A program made the position numbers and the translations under genes. 64,000 nt of DNA from Bacillus sp. 7884-1 (GTDB lineage: Bacteria; Bacillota; Bacilli; Bacillales; Cytobacillaceae): the NCBI RefSeq assembly GCF_002272245.1, contig NZ_NPDD01000085.1, positions 24,133 through 88,132 of the forward strand, in the 5' to 3' direction. The notes under the pieces are model-generated. The model was given only the letters and a program-made list of their open reading frames with translations, did no database searches and was not told where the DNA came from. Positions 53,408-61,944 of this stretch are shown here, in pieces; positions within the stretch are counted from its first letter, which is position 1; each line of letters starts with the position of its first letter.

Positions 53408-54838
53408 ATGGGGAACAAAAATACTCATTTAAATAAAGGGAATGAACCTGAAAAAGGATTGAAGCGCGAATTAAAAACCAAGCAGCTAACGATGATTGCA
53501 ATGGGATGTGCAATTGGTACGGGATTATTCCTTGGAAGCGGCCTTGCCATTAGTACTGCTGGACCGGGTGTAATACTAAGTTATGCAATTGGTGCATTTA
53601 TTGTATTACTATTAATGGGGTGCTTATCCGAAATGACGGTGGCCCACCCAACGTCAGGGTCTTTTGGCACCATTTCAGAAAAGTATGTTAGCCCGCTAGC
53701 TGGTTTTCTTGTCCGCTATTCATATTGGATAGCTAACGTTCTTGCGGTCGGGGTAGAAGTGAGTGCTATTGCTGTCTATATGAAGTATTGGTTCCCTGAT
53801 GTTCCGGGATTCGTCTGGATATTGTTATTTGCGGGTGTATTAATTTATGTAAATGCCACGAGCGTAAATACCTTTGCTACTTTTGAGTATTGGTTCTCTA
53901 TGATTAAAATAAGTGCAATAGTTGGTTTCATACTTTTAGGATCTTATATTTTATTTGGTAATTCAACTCAGCCGAATATGGGACCTGAGAATATTGTCAA
54001 TGACGGAGGTTTCCTGCCTTTTGGTTGGTGGGGGATGTGGGTCGCAATCTTTATTTCATTATTTAGCTTTTTAGGAACAGAAATGATAGCGGTTACAGCT
54101 GGAGAAGCTAAAGATCCCGACGTAGCCGTGCCAAAAGCGCTGAAAGCAACGGTATTCCGATTATCTACATTCTATATTATTACTATCGGAATTATGTTAA
54201 TGATTGTTCCTTGGAAATCTGCAGGTGTAGAAGAAAGTCCTTTTGTAAAGGTCATGGAACTCTTAAATATTCCTGGTGCTTCTGGTATTATGAATTTTAT
54301 TATATTAACTGCTGCCTTATCTGCTATGAACAGTCAACTTTATGCCTCTACACGGATGATGTTTTCTTTGTCCCAGGGAAATGACGCTCCGGCCTTTTTA
54401 AGCAAATTAAGCAAAAAAGGAGTTCCGTTAAAGGCTCTTGGTGTTTCTACTTTTGGGATTTTCCTTGCAGCTGCAGTAAATGCACTATTACCAGGCTCCT
54501 CCTATGCGTTTATGATGGGGATTTCAATGTTCGGTGCTATTTTTACATGGTTTATGGTGTTTGTATCCCATTTGTTTTTCAGAAGAAAGTGGGAGAAGTC
54601 AAATGGCCGTAAATTGCCTGTAAAAATGATTGGCTTTCCTTATTTAACGATCGCAGGAGCAGTACTACTATTGAGTTTAATGATCACAACATGGTTTACA
54701 GATTTTAAGATTATGCTTCAATTCGGAATTCCATGGTTACTGTTTTTAACGGCTGCCTATTTCTTTTTTAAAAAAAGATCCAACACTCAAAAATCAGTAA
54801 ATGAAACGAATGATATTTTAGATGAGAATATAAATTAA
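53408..54838 (+). CDS. Amino acid permease (APC/AAT family), probably for tryptophan or kynurenine
   Basis: A 476-residue, 12-helix permease opening with LKRELKTKQLTMIAMGCAIGTGLFLGSG, the AAT-family signature, and with the usual EMTVAHPTSGSFGT and STRMMFSLSQG segments. GGAGGA lies 8 bases before the ATG. It sits between kynureninase and tryptophan dioxygenase in the same operon, so tryptophan (or kynurenine) is the natural substrate; this is inference from context, since family sequence does not separate substrates. Confidence 0.87.
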   Translation: MGNKNTHLNKGNEPEKGLKRELKTKQLTMIAMGCAIGTGLFLGSGLAISTAGPGVILSYAIGAFIVLLLMGCLSEMTVAHPTSGSFGTISEKYVSPLAGFLVRYSYWIANVLAVGVEVSAIAVYMKYWFPDVPGFVWILLFAGVLIYVNATSVNTFATFEYWFSMIKISAIVGFILLGSYILFGNSTQPNMGPENIVNDGGFLPFGWWGMWVAIFISLFSFLGTEMIAVTAGEAKDPDVAVPKALKATVFRLSTFYIITIGIMLMIVPWKSAGVEESPFVKVMELLNIPGASGIMNFIILTAALSAMNSQLYASTRMMFSLSQGNDAPAFLSKLSKKGVPLKALGVSTFGIFLAAAVNALLPGSSYAFMMGISMFGAIFTWFMVFVSHLFFRRKWEKSNGRKLPVKMIGFPYLTIAGAVLLLSLMITTWFTDFKIMLQFGIPWLLFLTAAYFFFKKRSNTQKSVNETNDILDENIN

Positions 54839-54891
54839 TAACTTATTAATTCATACATCAGTACCACATTAGAACAGGGGGAGTATATTAC

Positions 54892-55740
54892 GTGAATACA
54901 CCAGAAAAAAACACAAGCATCGGTTTGGAAAAATCGATTCAAACAGATTTTCAAAAAGCAATGTCCTATGGTGATTACCTGCACCTTGATAAGATTTTAG
55001 ATAGTCAGCACCGGTTATCTGATCACCATGATGAAATGTTATTTATTATTATCCATCAAACAAGTGAATTATGGATGAAATTAATTATTCATGAATTAAC
55101 AGAGGCGATCCAGTATATTCGCCAGAATAATTTAGAGCCATCCTTTAAAATTCTGTCACGCGTTTCGAGAATTCAGCAGCAATTGATTCAATCATGGAGT
55201 GTGCTTTCTACCTTAACCCCTTCAGAGTACCTAGAGTTTAGGGATAAGCTCGGTCAATCTTCCGGCTTCCAGTCCTACCAGAACCGGATAATTGAATTTG
55301 CATTAGGAAACAAAAATGCTCATACCCTAGCAGTCTATCAGCATCAAACAGAGCTGTATATAAATATGCAGGAGGCACTTCATAAACCAAGTATTTATGA
55401 TGCAGCCATCCAAGCGCTTGTTGCTCGTGGAATTCCTGTTGATGAAGAGGTCTTAAATCGCGATTTGTCCAAAAACTATGAACCTAATGAAAGTGTTGAA
55501 GAAGCATGGTTGACAGTCTACCGTAACGTTGACCAATACTGGGACTTATACGAGCTTGCTGAGAAGTTAGTTGATATTGGCAATCAACAGCAATTATGGC
55601 GATTTAATCACATGAGTACAGTGGAAAGAATCATTGGTCATAAATCAGGAACTGGCGGATCATCGGGTGTATCCTATTTAAAAAGAGTTCTAGACCAGCA
55701 ATTCTTTCCTGAACTTTGGAGCTTACGAACAAAGTTATAG
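54892..55740 (+). CDS. kynA: Tryptophan 2,3-dioxygenase
   Basis: A 282-residue haem enzyme, the usual bacterial TDO length. Blocks [40 protein letters not shown] (substrate and haem pocket), [36 protein letters not shown] and a terminal FPELW are all present, including the haem His in [11 protein letters not shown]. It opens tryptophan to N-formylkynurenine with O2. The GTG start has GGGGGAG upstream. It is the last gene of the operon and is followed by two terminators; the next enzyme, kynurenine formamidase, is missing from the window. Confidence 0.95.
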   Translation: MNTPEKNTSIGLEKSIQTDFQKAMSYGDYLHLDKILDSQHRLSDHHDEMLFIIIHQTSELWMKLIIHELTEAIQYIRQNNLEPSFKILSRVSRIQQQLIQSWSVLSTLTPSEYLEFRDKLGQSSGFQSYQNRIIEFALGNKNAHTLAVYQHQTELYINMQEALHKPSIYDAAIQALVARGIPVDEEVLNRDLSKNYEPNESVEEAWLTVYRNVDQYWDLYELAEKLVDIGNQQQLWRFNHMSTVERIIGHKSGTGGSSGVSYLKRVLDQQFFPELWSLRTKL

Positions 55741-55743
55741 TAT

Positions 55744-55780
55744 AAAATCCACCATTTCTTATCAATGGTGGATTTTTTAT
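55744..55780 (+). terminator. Terminator of the tryptophan operon (first)
   Basis: AAAATCCACCA / TGGTGGATTTT with a T-rich tail. Confidence 0.88.
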
Positions 55781-55785
55781 AATCA

Positions 55786-55826
55786 CAAAGCAAAAAGCAC
55801 CGATTAGTGCTTTTTGCTTTGTTTGT
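55786..55826. terminator. Second, bidirectional terminator-like hairpin
   Basis: CAAAGCAAAAAGCAC pairs perfectly with GTGCTTTTTGCTTTG around a 6-base loop. Confidence 0.7.
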
Positions 55827-55970
55827 GTTATTTTAATCTTTTGCTTAGGAGATAAATGATTCCAGCAAGTGTAACAACTAAAATAAACTTACTTGCAAGA
55901 ACTAGATAACTGATGGTTTGAGAACTAGTATATACTTAATGATAGTAATTTAGGAGAGGAGGTTTGTAAT

Positions 55971-56930
55971 ATGAAACCAAAAGTAATCGTTTATAAAAAA
56001 GTGGATAAAAAGGTAATCGATCTATTAAATGAATATTTTAATGTTATTTATTTTGAGAAATTGGATAATCAATCTTATCCTGAATTTCTTGAAGAAATAA
56101 AGGATGCACAAGGGATATTGGGGTCAGGGTTAAAAGTAGATAGTGAATTATTAAAACTTGCACCTCATTTGAAAATTGTGTGTAACACATCTGTAGGATA
56201 CGACAATCTGGATTTGACGGCTTTGGAAAAGAGTGGAATGATGGCGACAAATACACCAGATGTTTTGAATGACACTGTAGCGGATACGATTATGGGTTTA
56301 ATACTATCCACTGCTAGGAGAATCCCAGAATTAGAACATTGGGTGAAAACGGGTCAGTGGAAATCAGGTCTCGAAGAAAAATGGTTTGGTGTGGATGTCA
56401 ATCATAAGGTACTAGGGATTATCGGTATGGGGGGGATTGGTTCAGCAGTAGCCAAAAGAGCCCATTATGGCTTTGATATGGAGATTCTATATCATAATCG
56501 TTCTCGAAAGGAAGAAGCTGAACAAAAGTTTGGTGCTAAATATTGTTCGCTGGAAGAATTGTTAAAGAAGTCTGATTTTGTATGCTTAATGACACCACTG
56601 ACTCCTCAGACTGAAAAGTTAATGGGAACAAAAGAATTCAATCTCATGAAAGAGTCTTCAATCTTTATTAACGCTTCTAGAGGGAAAACCGTGGATGAAG
56701 AAGCATTGATTCATGCACTTCAAAGAGGTCAAATACTGGGTGCTGGACTTGATGTATTTGTAGAGGAACCTGTAAATTTGGACAACCCGCTCCTGTCCAT
56801 GAAAAATGTTGTTACATTGCCTCATATCGGCTCTGCAACATATGAAACTAGATTCAAAATGGCCATGTTAGCCGCAACAAACCTAGTCGCAGGGTTAAAG
56901 GGGGACACTCCTCCAACCTTAATTAAATGA
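55971..56930 (+). CDS. D-isomer-specific 2-hydroxyacid dehydrogenase
   Basis: A 319-residue NAD(P)-dependent dehydrogenase with the Rossmann motif LGIIGMGGIGSAVA (about 143-156), catalytic Arg in NASRGKTVDEEAL, Glu in DVFVEEPVN and His in LPHIGSAT. It reduces glyoxylate, hydroxypyruvate or 2-ketogluconate-type acids; the exact substrate is not clear. GAGGAGG lies 8 bases before the ATG. It follows the tryptophan operon terminators and so is a separate unit. Confidence 0.9.
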   Translation: MKPKVIVYKKVDKKVIDLLNEYFNVIYFEKLDNQSYPEFLEEIKDAQGILGSGLKVDSELLKLAPHLKIVCNTSVGYDNLDLTALEKSGMMATNTPDVLNDTVADTIMGLILSTARRIPELEHWVKTGQWKSGLEEKWFGVDVNHKVLGIIGMGGIGSAVAKRAHYGFDMEILYHNRSRKEEAEQKFGAKYCSLEELLKKSDFVCLMTPLTPQTEKLMGTKEFNLMKESSIFINASRGKTVDEEALIHALQRGQILGAGLDVFVEEPVNLDNPLLSMKNVVTLPHIGSATYETRFKMAMLAATNLVAGLKGDTPPTLIK

Positions 56931-56942
56931 AAGTAAAACCAA

Positions 56943-56979
56943 AAAATACCTTGCCTAATTCATGGCGAGGTATTTTTAA
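56943..56979. terminator. Bidirectional terminator between the dehydrogenase and the esterase
   Basis: AAAATACCTTGCC / GGCGAGGTATTTTT. It slightly overlaps the esterase stop region. Confidence 0.8.
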
Positions 56980-57746
56980 ACTTCTAAATTTTTGGCATTG
57001 CTTGCATGTTTTTTTATAAATAAGGAGCATTTTTCCGCTATGAACCCCTTTTCAAAATCCATGGATGCAACATGATAGGAATTAGTTAATGGAATCATTT
57101 CCTTAGTATCCGATTTAATGGTAGCCATAAGATATTTGCTGTTTTCAGGTGGAACGACGTGATCCTCCTCGGATTGAAATGCCAACACTGGACATGAAAT
57201 AGTTGGAAGTTTATCCCGTGTCTCGTCCATTAAAGCAAATAACTGATGAATGGAACGTACGGGTGCCTTTGGATAGGTAATTTCATTAACACTTTTATCC
57301 TTTATATCAGGCTTTCCTTCATTAATATAACGGGGAAGATGTCTATTTTTATACCTTTTCATTGGAGGAATGGATATTATTGCGGCATTGATTAGCATAA
57401 TTCCTTTAATATTTCTGTGTTTATTTGTAAGATTTAGCGTTAATGTACCACCCATAGATTGACCAATCACAAAGATATCTTGACAACGATTTTGTAAAAA
57501 ATAATATCCATCTTCTATACTTTGAATCCAATCTTGGTAGGTGCACTTTTCCATATCCTCATAATGTGTCCCATGTCCTCTCAATCTAACTCCGTAGACT
57601 GAGAATCCTTTAGATGCAAGGTATTCTCCCAGAAACCTTACGCTTTGTGGGGTTCCAACAAATCCGTGACATATTAAAATTCCAATTTGATTCCCTTTAA
57701 AGAAAAAAGATTCAGCACCTGGTAATACTTGGTATTGTTCAACCAT
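56976..57746 (-). CDS. Alpha/beta hydrolase, carboxylesterase Est30/YvaK-type
   Basis: A 256-residue cytosolic esterase with the nucleophile Ser97 in GQSMGG, an acid in SEEDHVVPP and a His in NSYHVASMD; HGFVGTPQSVRFLGEYL supplies the oxyanion hole. The length and motifs match thermostable carboxylesterase/monoglyceride lipase Est. It is not a kynurenine formamidase by motif (no HGGYW-type block). AGGAGAG precedes the ATG. Confidence 0.88.
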   Translation of the reverse strand: MVEQYQVLPGAESFFFKGNQIGILICHGFVGTPQSVRFLGEYLASKGFSVYGVRLRGHGTHYEDMEKCTYQDWIQSIEDGYYFLQNRCQDIFVIGQSMGGTLTLNLTNKHRNIKGIMLINAAIISIPPMKRYKNRHLPRYINEGKPDIKDKSVNEITYPKAPVRSIHQLFALMDETRDKLPTISCPVLAFQSEEDHVVPPENSKYLMATIKSDTKEMIPLTNSYHVASMDFEKGFIAEKCSLFIKKHASNAKNLEV

Positions 57747-57973
57747 TTAAACTCTCCTTTCTTTTTTCTCTCTTTATGTAAAAGTAAAAAAATATAGGAT
57801 CATAATCTATGAAGTTTCATTATATTCACAATATACATATTAATCCGATGTGTCAAGTAGGGATTGTGTTTTAAATCGAAATTTATAGAGGCCCTAGAAT
57901 GCTTATCCCTCCTAAAGCAAACAATAATTCAAGGAATATGTCACAAGTGATTCTTACCTTGGAGGTAGTTTGA

Positions 57974-59185
57974 ATGAGTCGACTAGACAGGCTCAAAATG
58001 GGGAAAGTGGAAACAAAACATTTCCAACAGTTTAATGAGTTATTACGATATGTGTTTCAAGTAACCAAAAAGGATTTACAAATGGTTGGGTGGGAAGAAC
58101 GTGAAATAGCATTAGCTAAAAAGCCAGTTTTGGATCAGGCGGATGTTTTAGGCTGGTTTGATGGTGAAAAACTGGTGTCACAACTAGCTGTTTACCCTTT
58201 TCAAGTAAACATTTTTGGAAAATCATTTGAAATGGGAGGGCTGACTGGCGTCGGCACCTATCCAGAATACGCCAATATGGGACTTATGTATAAGTTGATG
58301 AGTCAGGCACTTGCGGATATGCGGGAAAGAAAACAATCGATATCTTATTTATTTCCCTATTCGATTCCCTATTATCGCCGTAGAGGATGGGAAATTGTTT
58401 CGGATAAGATGACTTTTGAAGTAAGAGATGTTCAATTACCAAAGATTAAGAAAGTTCCAGGATATGTGGAAAGATTGAATATAGAGCACCCAGACGTAAG
58501 GATTGTGTATAAACTCTATTCGAGTAAAATGCATGTGGGTATGCTTCGAAATGAATTGGCCTGGGATGAATATTGGAGATGGGATGTTGATGAATTAACG
58601 GCAGCCGTTTATTATGACAAAACACACAAGCCTCAAGGGTATCTATTGTACTGGATATCTGAGGACGTGCTTCATATTAAAGAAATGGTTTATATGAATC
58701 AAGAGGCAAGGATTGGACTATGGAATTTTATTGGTGCTCACTTTTCAATGGTATCAAAGGTTGTAGGGAACATTTTTATGAATGAACCATTAGCCTTTTG
58801 GCTGGAGGATGGAGATATAAAAGAAACGATTTCTCCCTATTTTATGGCACGTATAGTTTGTGCTAAACAGTTTATTTCTCAATACCCTTTTAAAGCAACA
58901 GGTACGAATATACAGTTAACGTTTATGCTTGAGGATCCAATGCTCGAGTGGAATCAAGGAACATTCACACTAAATGTTAATGCAAATGGTCAAGGAGAAT
59001 TAAATCAAAGTAACGATGCGCCAACATTTTCTCTCGACATACAGACACTGACGACTATGCTGCTCAGTTATAAGAGACCCTCTGACTTGGCTGCAATTTC
59101 AAGACTAAAGGGGAATACACAGGATGTTGAGATATTAGAGAATTTGATTGAGAGGCAAACACCATACTTTTCGGATTACTATTAA
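57974..59185 (+). CDS. Eis-like GNAT N-acetyltransferase with C-terminal SCP2-like domain
   Basis: A 403-residue protein of the Eis layout: N-terminal GNAT fold with GLTGVGTYPEYANMGLMYKLM (acetyl-CoA loop, about 90-110), a central degenerate GNAT half and a C-terminal sterol-carrier-like domain (about 305-400). FPYSIPYYRRRGWEIV is a conserved family block. GGAGG lies 8 bases before the ATG. Known Eis proteins acetylate amines, including aminoglycosides and polycationic peptides; the natural substrate here is unknown. Confidence 0.88.
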   Translation: MSRLDRLKMGKVETKHFQQFNELLRYVFQVTKKDLQMVGWEEREIALAKKPVLDQADVLGWFDGEKLVSQLAVYPFQVNIFGKSFEMGGLTGVGTYPEYANMGLMYKLMSQALADMRERKQSISYLFPYSIPYYRRRGWEIVSDKMTFEVRDVQLPKIKKVPGYVERLNIEHPDVRIVYKLYSSKMHVGMLRNELAWDEYWRWDVDELTAAVYYDKTHKPQGYLLYWISEDVLHIKEMVYMNQEARIGLWNFIGAHFSMVSKVVGNIFMNEPLAFWLEDGDIKETISPYFMARIVCAKQFISQYPFKATGTNIQLTFMLEDPMLEWNQGTFTLNVNANGQGELNQSNDAPTFSLDIQTLTTMLLSYKRPSDLAAISRLKGNTQDVEILENLIERQTPYFSDYY

Positions 59186-59203
59186 TAATGGAGGGTGATA
59201 TCT

Positions 59204-59383
59204 ATGAAAGAAAAAGAAGGCGAACCTCAATTTCAAAGTGGGAAGAAAGTTAAAAAAGCTGAAAAAGGATTATATGGACTTGACCCAGAAATGAGTTTGT
59301 TATCGGTTAGTTTTGCTACCACTGAAAATCCTTATTTGAATGAACATTACCAAGAGGATTCAAAAGAAAACGAGTTCGAATAA
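59204..59383 (+). CDS. Small acidic unknown protein (59 aa)
   Basis: A 59-residue soluble peptide from ATG 59204 with GGAGGGTG 6 bases upstream. It is Lys-rich at the front (KKVKKAEKG) and acidic at the end (EDSKENEFE). No family is recognised. It lies between the Eis-like gene and the broken manganese catalase gene, and the three may share a transcript. Confidence 0.5.
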   Translation: MKEKEGEPQFQSGKKVKKAEKGLYGLDPEMSLLSVSFATTENPYLNEHYQEDSKENEFE

Positions 59384-59440
59384 GAGAGTTACAATCGGGT
59401 AATCTACCTTAGTAATTATTCATTTTTAGGAGGTAATGGA

Positions 59441-60295
59441 ATGTATTTCTATAGAGAAGATTTAATTAATATTATTGTTCCTGACAAACCTGATCCAGCA
59501 GCGGCTAAAGTGCTCCAAGAAACATTGGGTGGAAGATTCGGCGAGATGCGTACGATGATGCAGTTTTTCTTTCAAAGCTCAAACTTTAGAGGAAATCAAA
59601 AGCAATACCGCGATTAAATTAGAGGGATTTTCCTTGAGGAAATTGCTCATGTTGAGTTGGTACAAACAACAATCAATCAACTATTAAATGGTTCAGGCGA
59701 GGATGCAGTTGGGGCTGAAGGAAGTACTGGAGCGCCTTTAGAAGAAGCAATCAAACATGCAAACCCACATCATTTTATTCATGGCGCCCAAGCCTCACTT
59801 CCGGTTGACGCTGCGGGGAATCCGTGGAATGGAAACTATGTATACAGTCATGGTAACTTGATTAGCGATTTATTAAATAACGTTACCTTAGAGTCTACTG
59901 GTGTCTTACAGAAGTCACGAATCTATGAAATGAGTTCAAATAAAACCTTTAGAGAAACATTGGCTTTCTTAATCGTCCGTGATAATGCACACCAAAATGC
60001 CTTTGCTAAAGCATTGGAAACCCTAGGTGTAGATTGGGGGAAAATATTCCCAGTTCCGAATTATGACATTAATAAATACCCAGAATGCCGTAAATATGTA
60101 GAAATGGGCTTCCATAATGCACAATTTAATTTTAGATTAGATGAAACATTGATCGGAACAATATTCCAAGGGCAATCACCAAGTAGGAATGACGGTACAC
60201 TGCAAGTAGTTCCACCACCGCAAGGTCATCCAGTTCCAATGATGCCAGAAATGCCAAATGAACATAGTCCTGGAATAAGTGATTTATTTAATTAA
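59441..60295 (+). pseudogene. Manganese catalase gene interrupted by one in-frame TAA
   Basis: From ATG 59441 (GGAGG 8 bases upstream) the frame reads as a manganese catalase of about 284 residues, including PDKPDPAAAKVLQETLGGRFGEM with the first metal Glu. TAA at 59615-59617 interrupts it after KQYRD, and the same frame goes on as IRGIFLEEIAHVELVQ, with the second Glu/His pair, and RDNAHQNAFAKALE. Homologues usually have Leu at the stop position (YRDLL), so one TTA-to-TAA change explains it. The downstream part alone lacks the first ligand, so activity should be lost unless there is readthrough. Confidence 0.8.
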
Positions 60296-60297
60296 TG

Positions 60298-60334
60298 AAA
60301 AAAGGATGAGACACAATCGTGTTCATCCTTTTTG
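60298..60334. terminator. Terminator between the catalase gene and the DUF3231 gene
   Basis: AAAGGATGA(G)ACAC / GTGTTCATCCTTT, T-tailed on both strands. Confidence 0.85.
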
Positions 60335-60342
60335 TCGTTAAA

Positions 60343-60855
60343 TTAACAATCACCATGCTTATTAAGATGTAAGGGAGGAGGAATAAGCCAGCCTTTTTCC
60401 TTATTTAAACGGAGTACTTTTCCTCCAAGTGCGACCTTTTGTGCATGGAATTGTGCATTCATCATAGCTATGTCTTCCCTGATTGATTTACCTATTGCTT
60501 GACTGCAGGCTACTAATCCAGCGGCTATATCAGCAGAAAGTCCAGCAGCAATGGCTGGGTCTATGATTCGAGCACCAACTGGAATATCTTCTAAACATGC
60601 TTCAGGCGGCTCTGGTTGCCCAGGCGGTAACCCAATGCCGTTTTCTTTTAATAGTTCCTCCAATTGCTTGTTTTCACCCTGACAAATTTCACTTGCTTCT
60701 ACTAATAACTTCTTTAAATCCTCATCACCTGCATGGTTTAACATGGTTTGATAGCCTGCAATCTTACCGTTATTCACCAATACAGCAGACCATAAATCAA
60801 ACACTTCGCCATAGTGTAAAGGCTCTTCCTTAGGGTTCCCACTTAAAATTCCCAT
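60343..60855 (-). CDS. DUF3231-like ferritin-fold protein
   Basis: A 170-residue helical protein with family-type segments PLHYGEVFDLWS, CQGENKQLEELLKENGIGLPPGQP and IAAGLVACSQAIGKSIREDIAMM. Members resemble spore-coat or ferritin-like proteins; no specific role is known. ATG 60855 has AGGAGGG 6 bases upstream and is preferred over the in-frame ATG at 60891. It converges with the catalase gene. Confidence 0.8.
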   Translation of the reverse strand: MGILSGNPKEEPLHYGEVFDLWSAVLVNNGKIAGYQTMLNHAGDEDLKKLLVEASEICQGENKQLEELLKENGIGLPPGQPEPPEACLEDIPVGARIIDPAIAAGLSADIAAGLVACSQAIGKSIREDIAMMNAQFHAQKVALGGKVLRLNKEKGWLIPPPLHLNKHGDC

Positions 60856-61044
60856 CGTTACCCTCCTTAGTGTGTACGTAAATTTATTCATTTAGAGTGC
60901 CACCTTTCATAAAGCACATCAATTATGATTTCCAATTCGTTGCTGATTCATTAATATTAATCCTTTAAATCATGATTTTTTTGGACATGTATCCGTATAT
61001 TCTTCATAAAATGTACAAGTTGAAACAAAGGTGGAGTGGTTTAT

Positions 61045-61677
61045 TTGAGTATTAGCATTTTAATCAGTTATATCATTTTGGGATTTACGCTAGCAGCTCC
61101 AATTGGTCCTGTAAATTCTGCACGATTAGATAAAGGGATAAAAAATGGTTTTTGGCATGCGTGGATTGTTGGTGCTGGTTCAATGGTGGCAGATGGATTC
61201 TTTATGCTCCTTGTTTATTTAGGAATGGTTCAATTTTTGGGGATTCCTATTATTCAAATATTTCTTTGGCTTTTTGGGGGATTTATTCTTGTTTATTCAG
61301 GAGTAGAAAGTATCAGGAATGCGAATACCATTACTCTAACATACAGTCGAAACAAAGAATCATTAATGAAGTGTTTTTTGACAGGGTTTATTATGTCGAT
61401 TACGAGTCCCTTATCGGTTCTGTTTTGGTTAGGAATTTATGGCTCGGTCTTAGCAAAAACGGCTCAAACAAATGGAACAGAATCGCTCTTAATTTATAGC
61501 AGTATGATTTTTTTGGGATTGACCGTATGGGATTTATTTGTTGCGGTACTAACAACTGGCTCCCGAAAACTCCTGACAGTCAAGAGTTTAATTACTATTT
61601 CGATTATTTCGGGTGCCTCACTTGTGTTGTTTGGTCTTTATTTTGGATTCCAGGGTATTAAAGCGCTCTTGAACTAA
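61045..61677 (+). CDS. LysE/RhtB-family exporter
   Basis: A 210-residue protein with six hydrophobic helices and the family opening LGFTLAAPIGPVNSARLDKGIKNG, plus SITSPLSVLFWLGIYG in the middle. These carriers export amino acids or related solutes. The TTG at 61045 is chosen because GGTGGAG lies about 8 bases upstream; the GTG at 61036 would be on top of that site. It is a single gene with its own terminator. Confidence 0.85.
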   Translation: MSISILISYIILGFTLAAPIGPVNSARLDKGIKNGFWHAWIVGAGSMVADGFFMLLVYLGMVQFLGIPIIQIFLWLFGGFILVYSGVESIRNANTITLTYSRNKESLMKCFLTGFIMSITSPLSVLFWLGIYGSVLAKTAQTNGTESLLIYSSMIFLGLTVWDLFVAVLTTGSRKLLTVKSLITISIISGASLVLFGLYFGFQGIKALLN

Positions 61678-61707
61678 TTTCATAAAAAATGGTTTATAGT
61701 AAGAGCG

Positions 61708-61750
61708 AGAAGTGCTAATCACGAATTATTGTGAATTAGCACTTCTTTTT
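61708..61750 (+). terminator. Terminator after the LysE-family gene
   Basis: AGAAGTGCTAATCAC / GTGAATTAGCACTTCT, followed by TTTT. Confidence 0.88.
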
Positions 61751-61944
61751 AGGTTACTATCTCGCTTGACTTTTTGAAAATAATCCGTATAATACTCATT
61801 TGTGTCGAATAATTTTTTTCTTCTCGTGTTCATATATTGTTCATATTTAACTGTTACTATAATAAATGATAGATTAATGGATTCTTAAACTCATAAAAAA
61901 CCCCAACTTAAAGAATGATTATTTTTAAAAGGCAGGTGCAAAAA

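Noticed and set aside
55827..55930. Possible membrane peptide on the minus strand after the tryptophan operon
   Set aside because: It reads as a hydrophobic tail (LVVTLAGIIYLLSKRLK) but has an upstream stop and no start codon or ribosome binding site. At most it is a remnant.
59612..59620. Recoding of the catalase stop as selenocysteine
   Set aside because: The codon is TAA, not TGA, and the homologous residue is Leu, so selenocysteine is ruled out.
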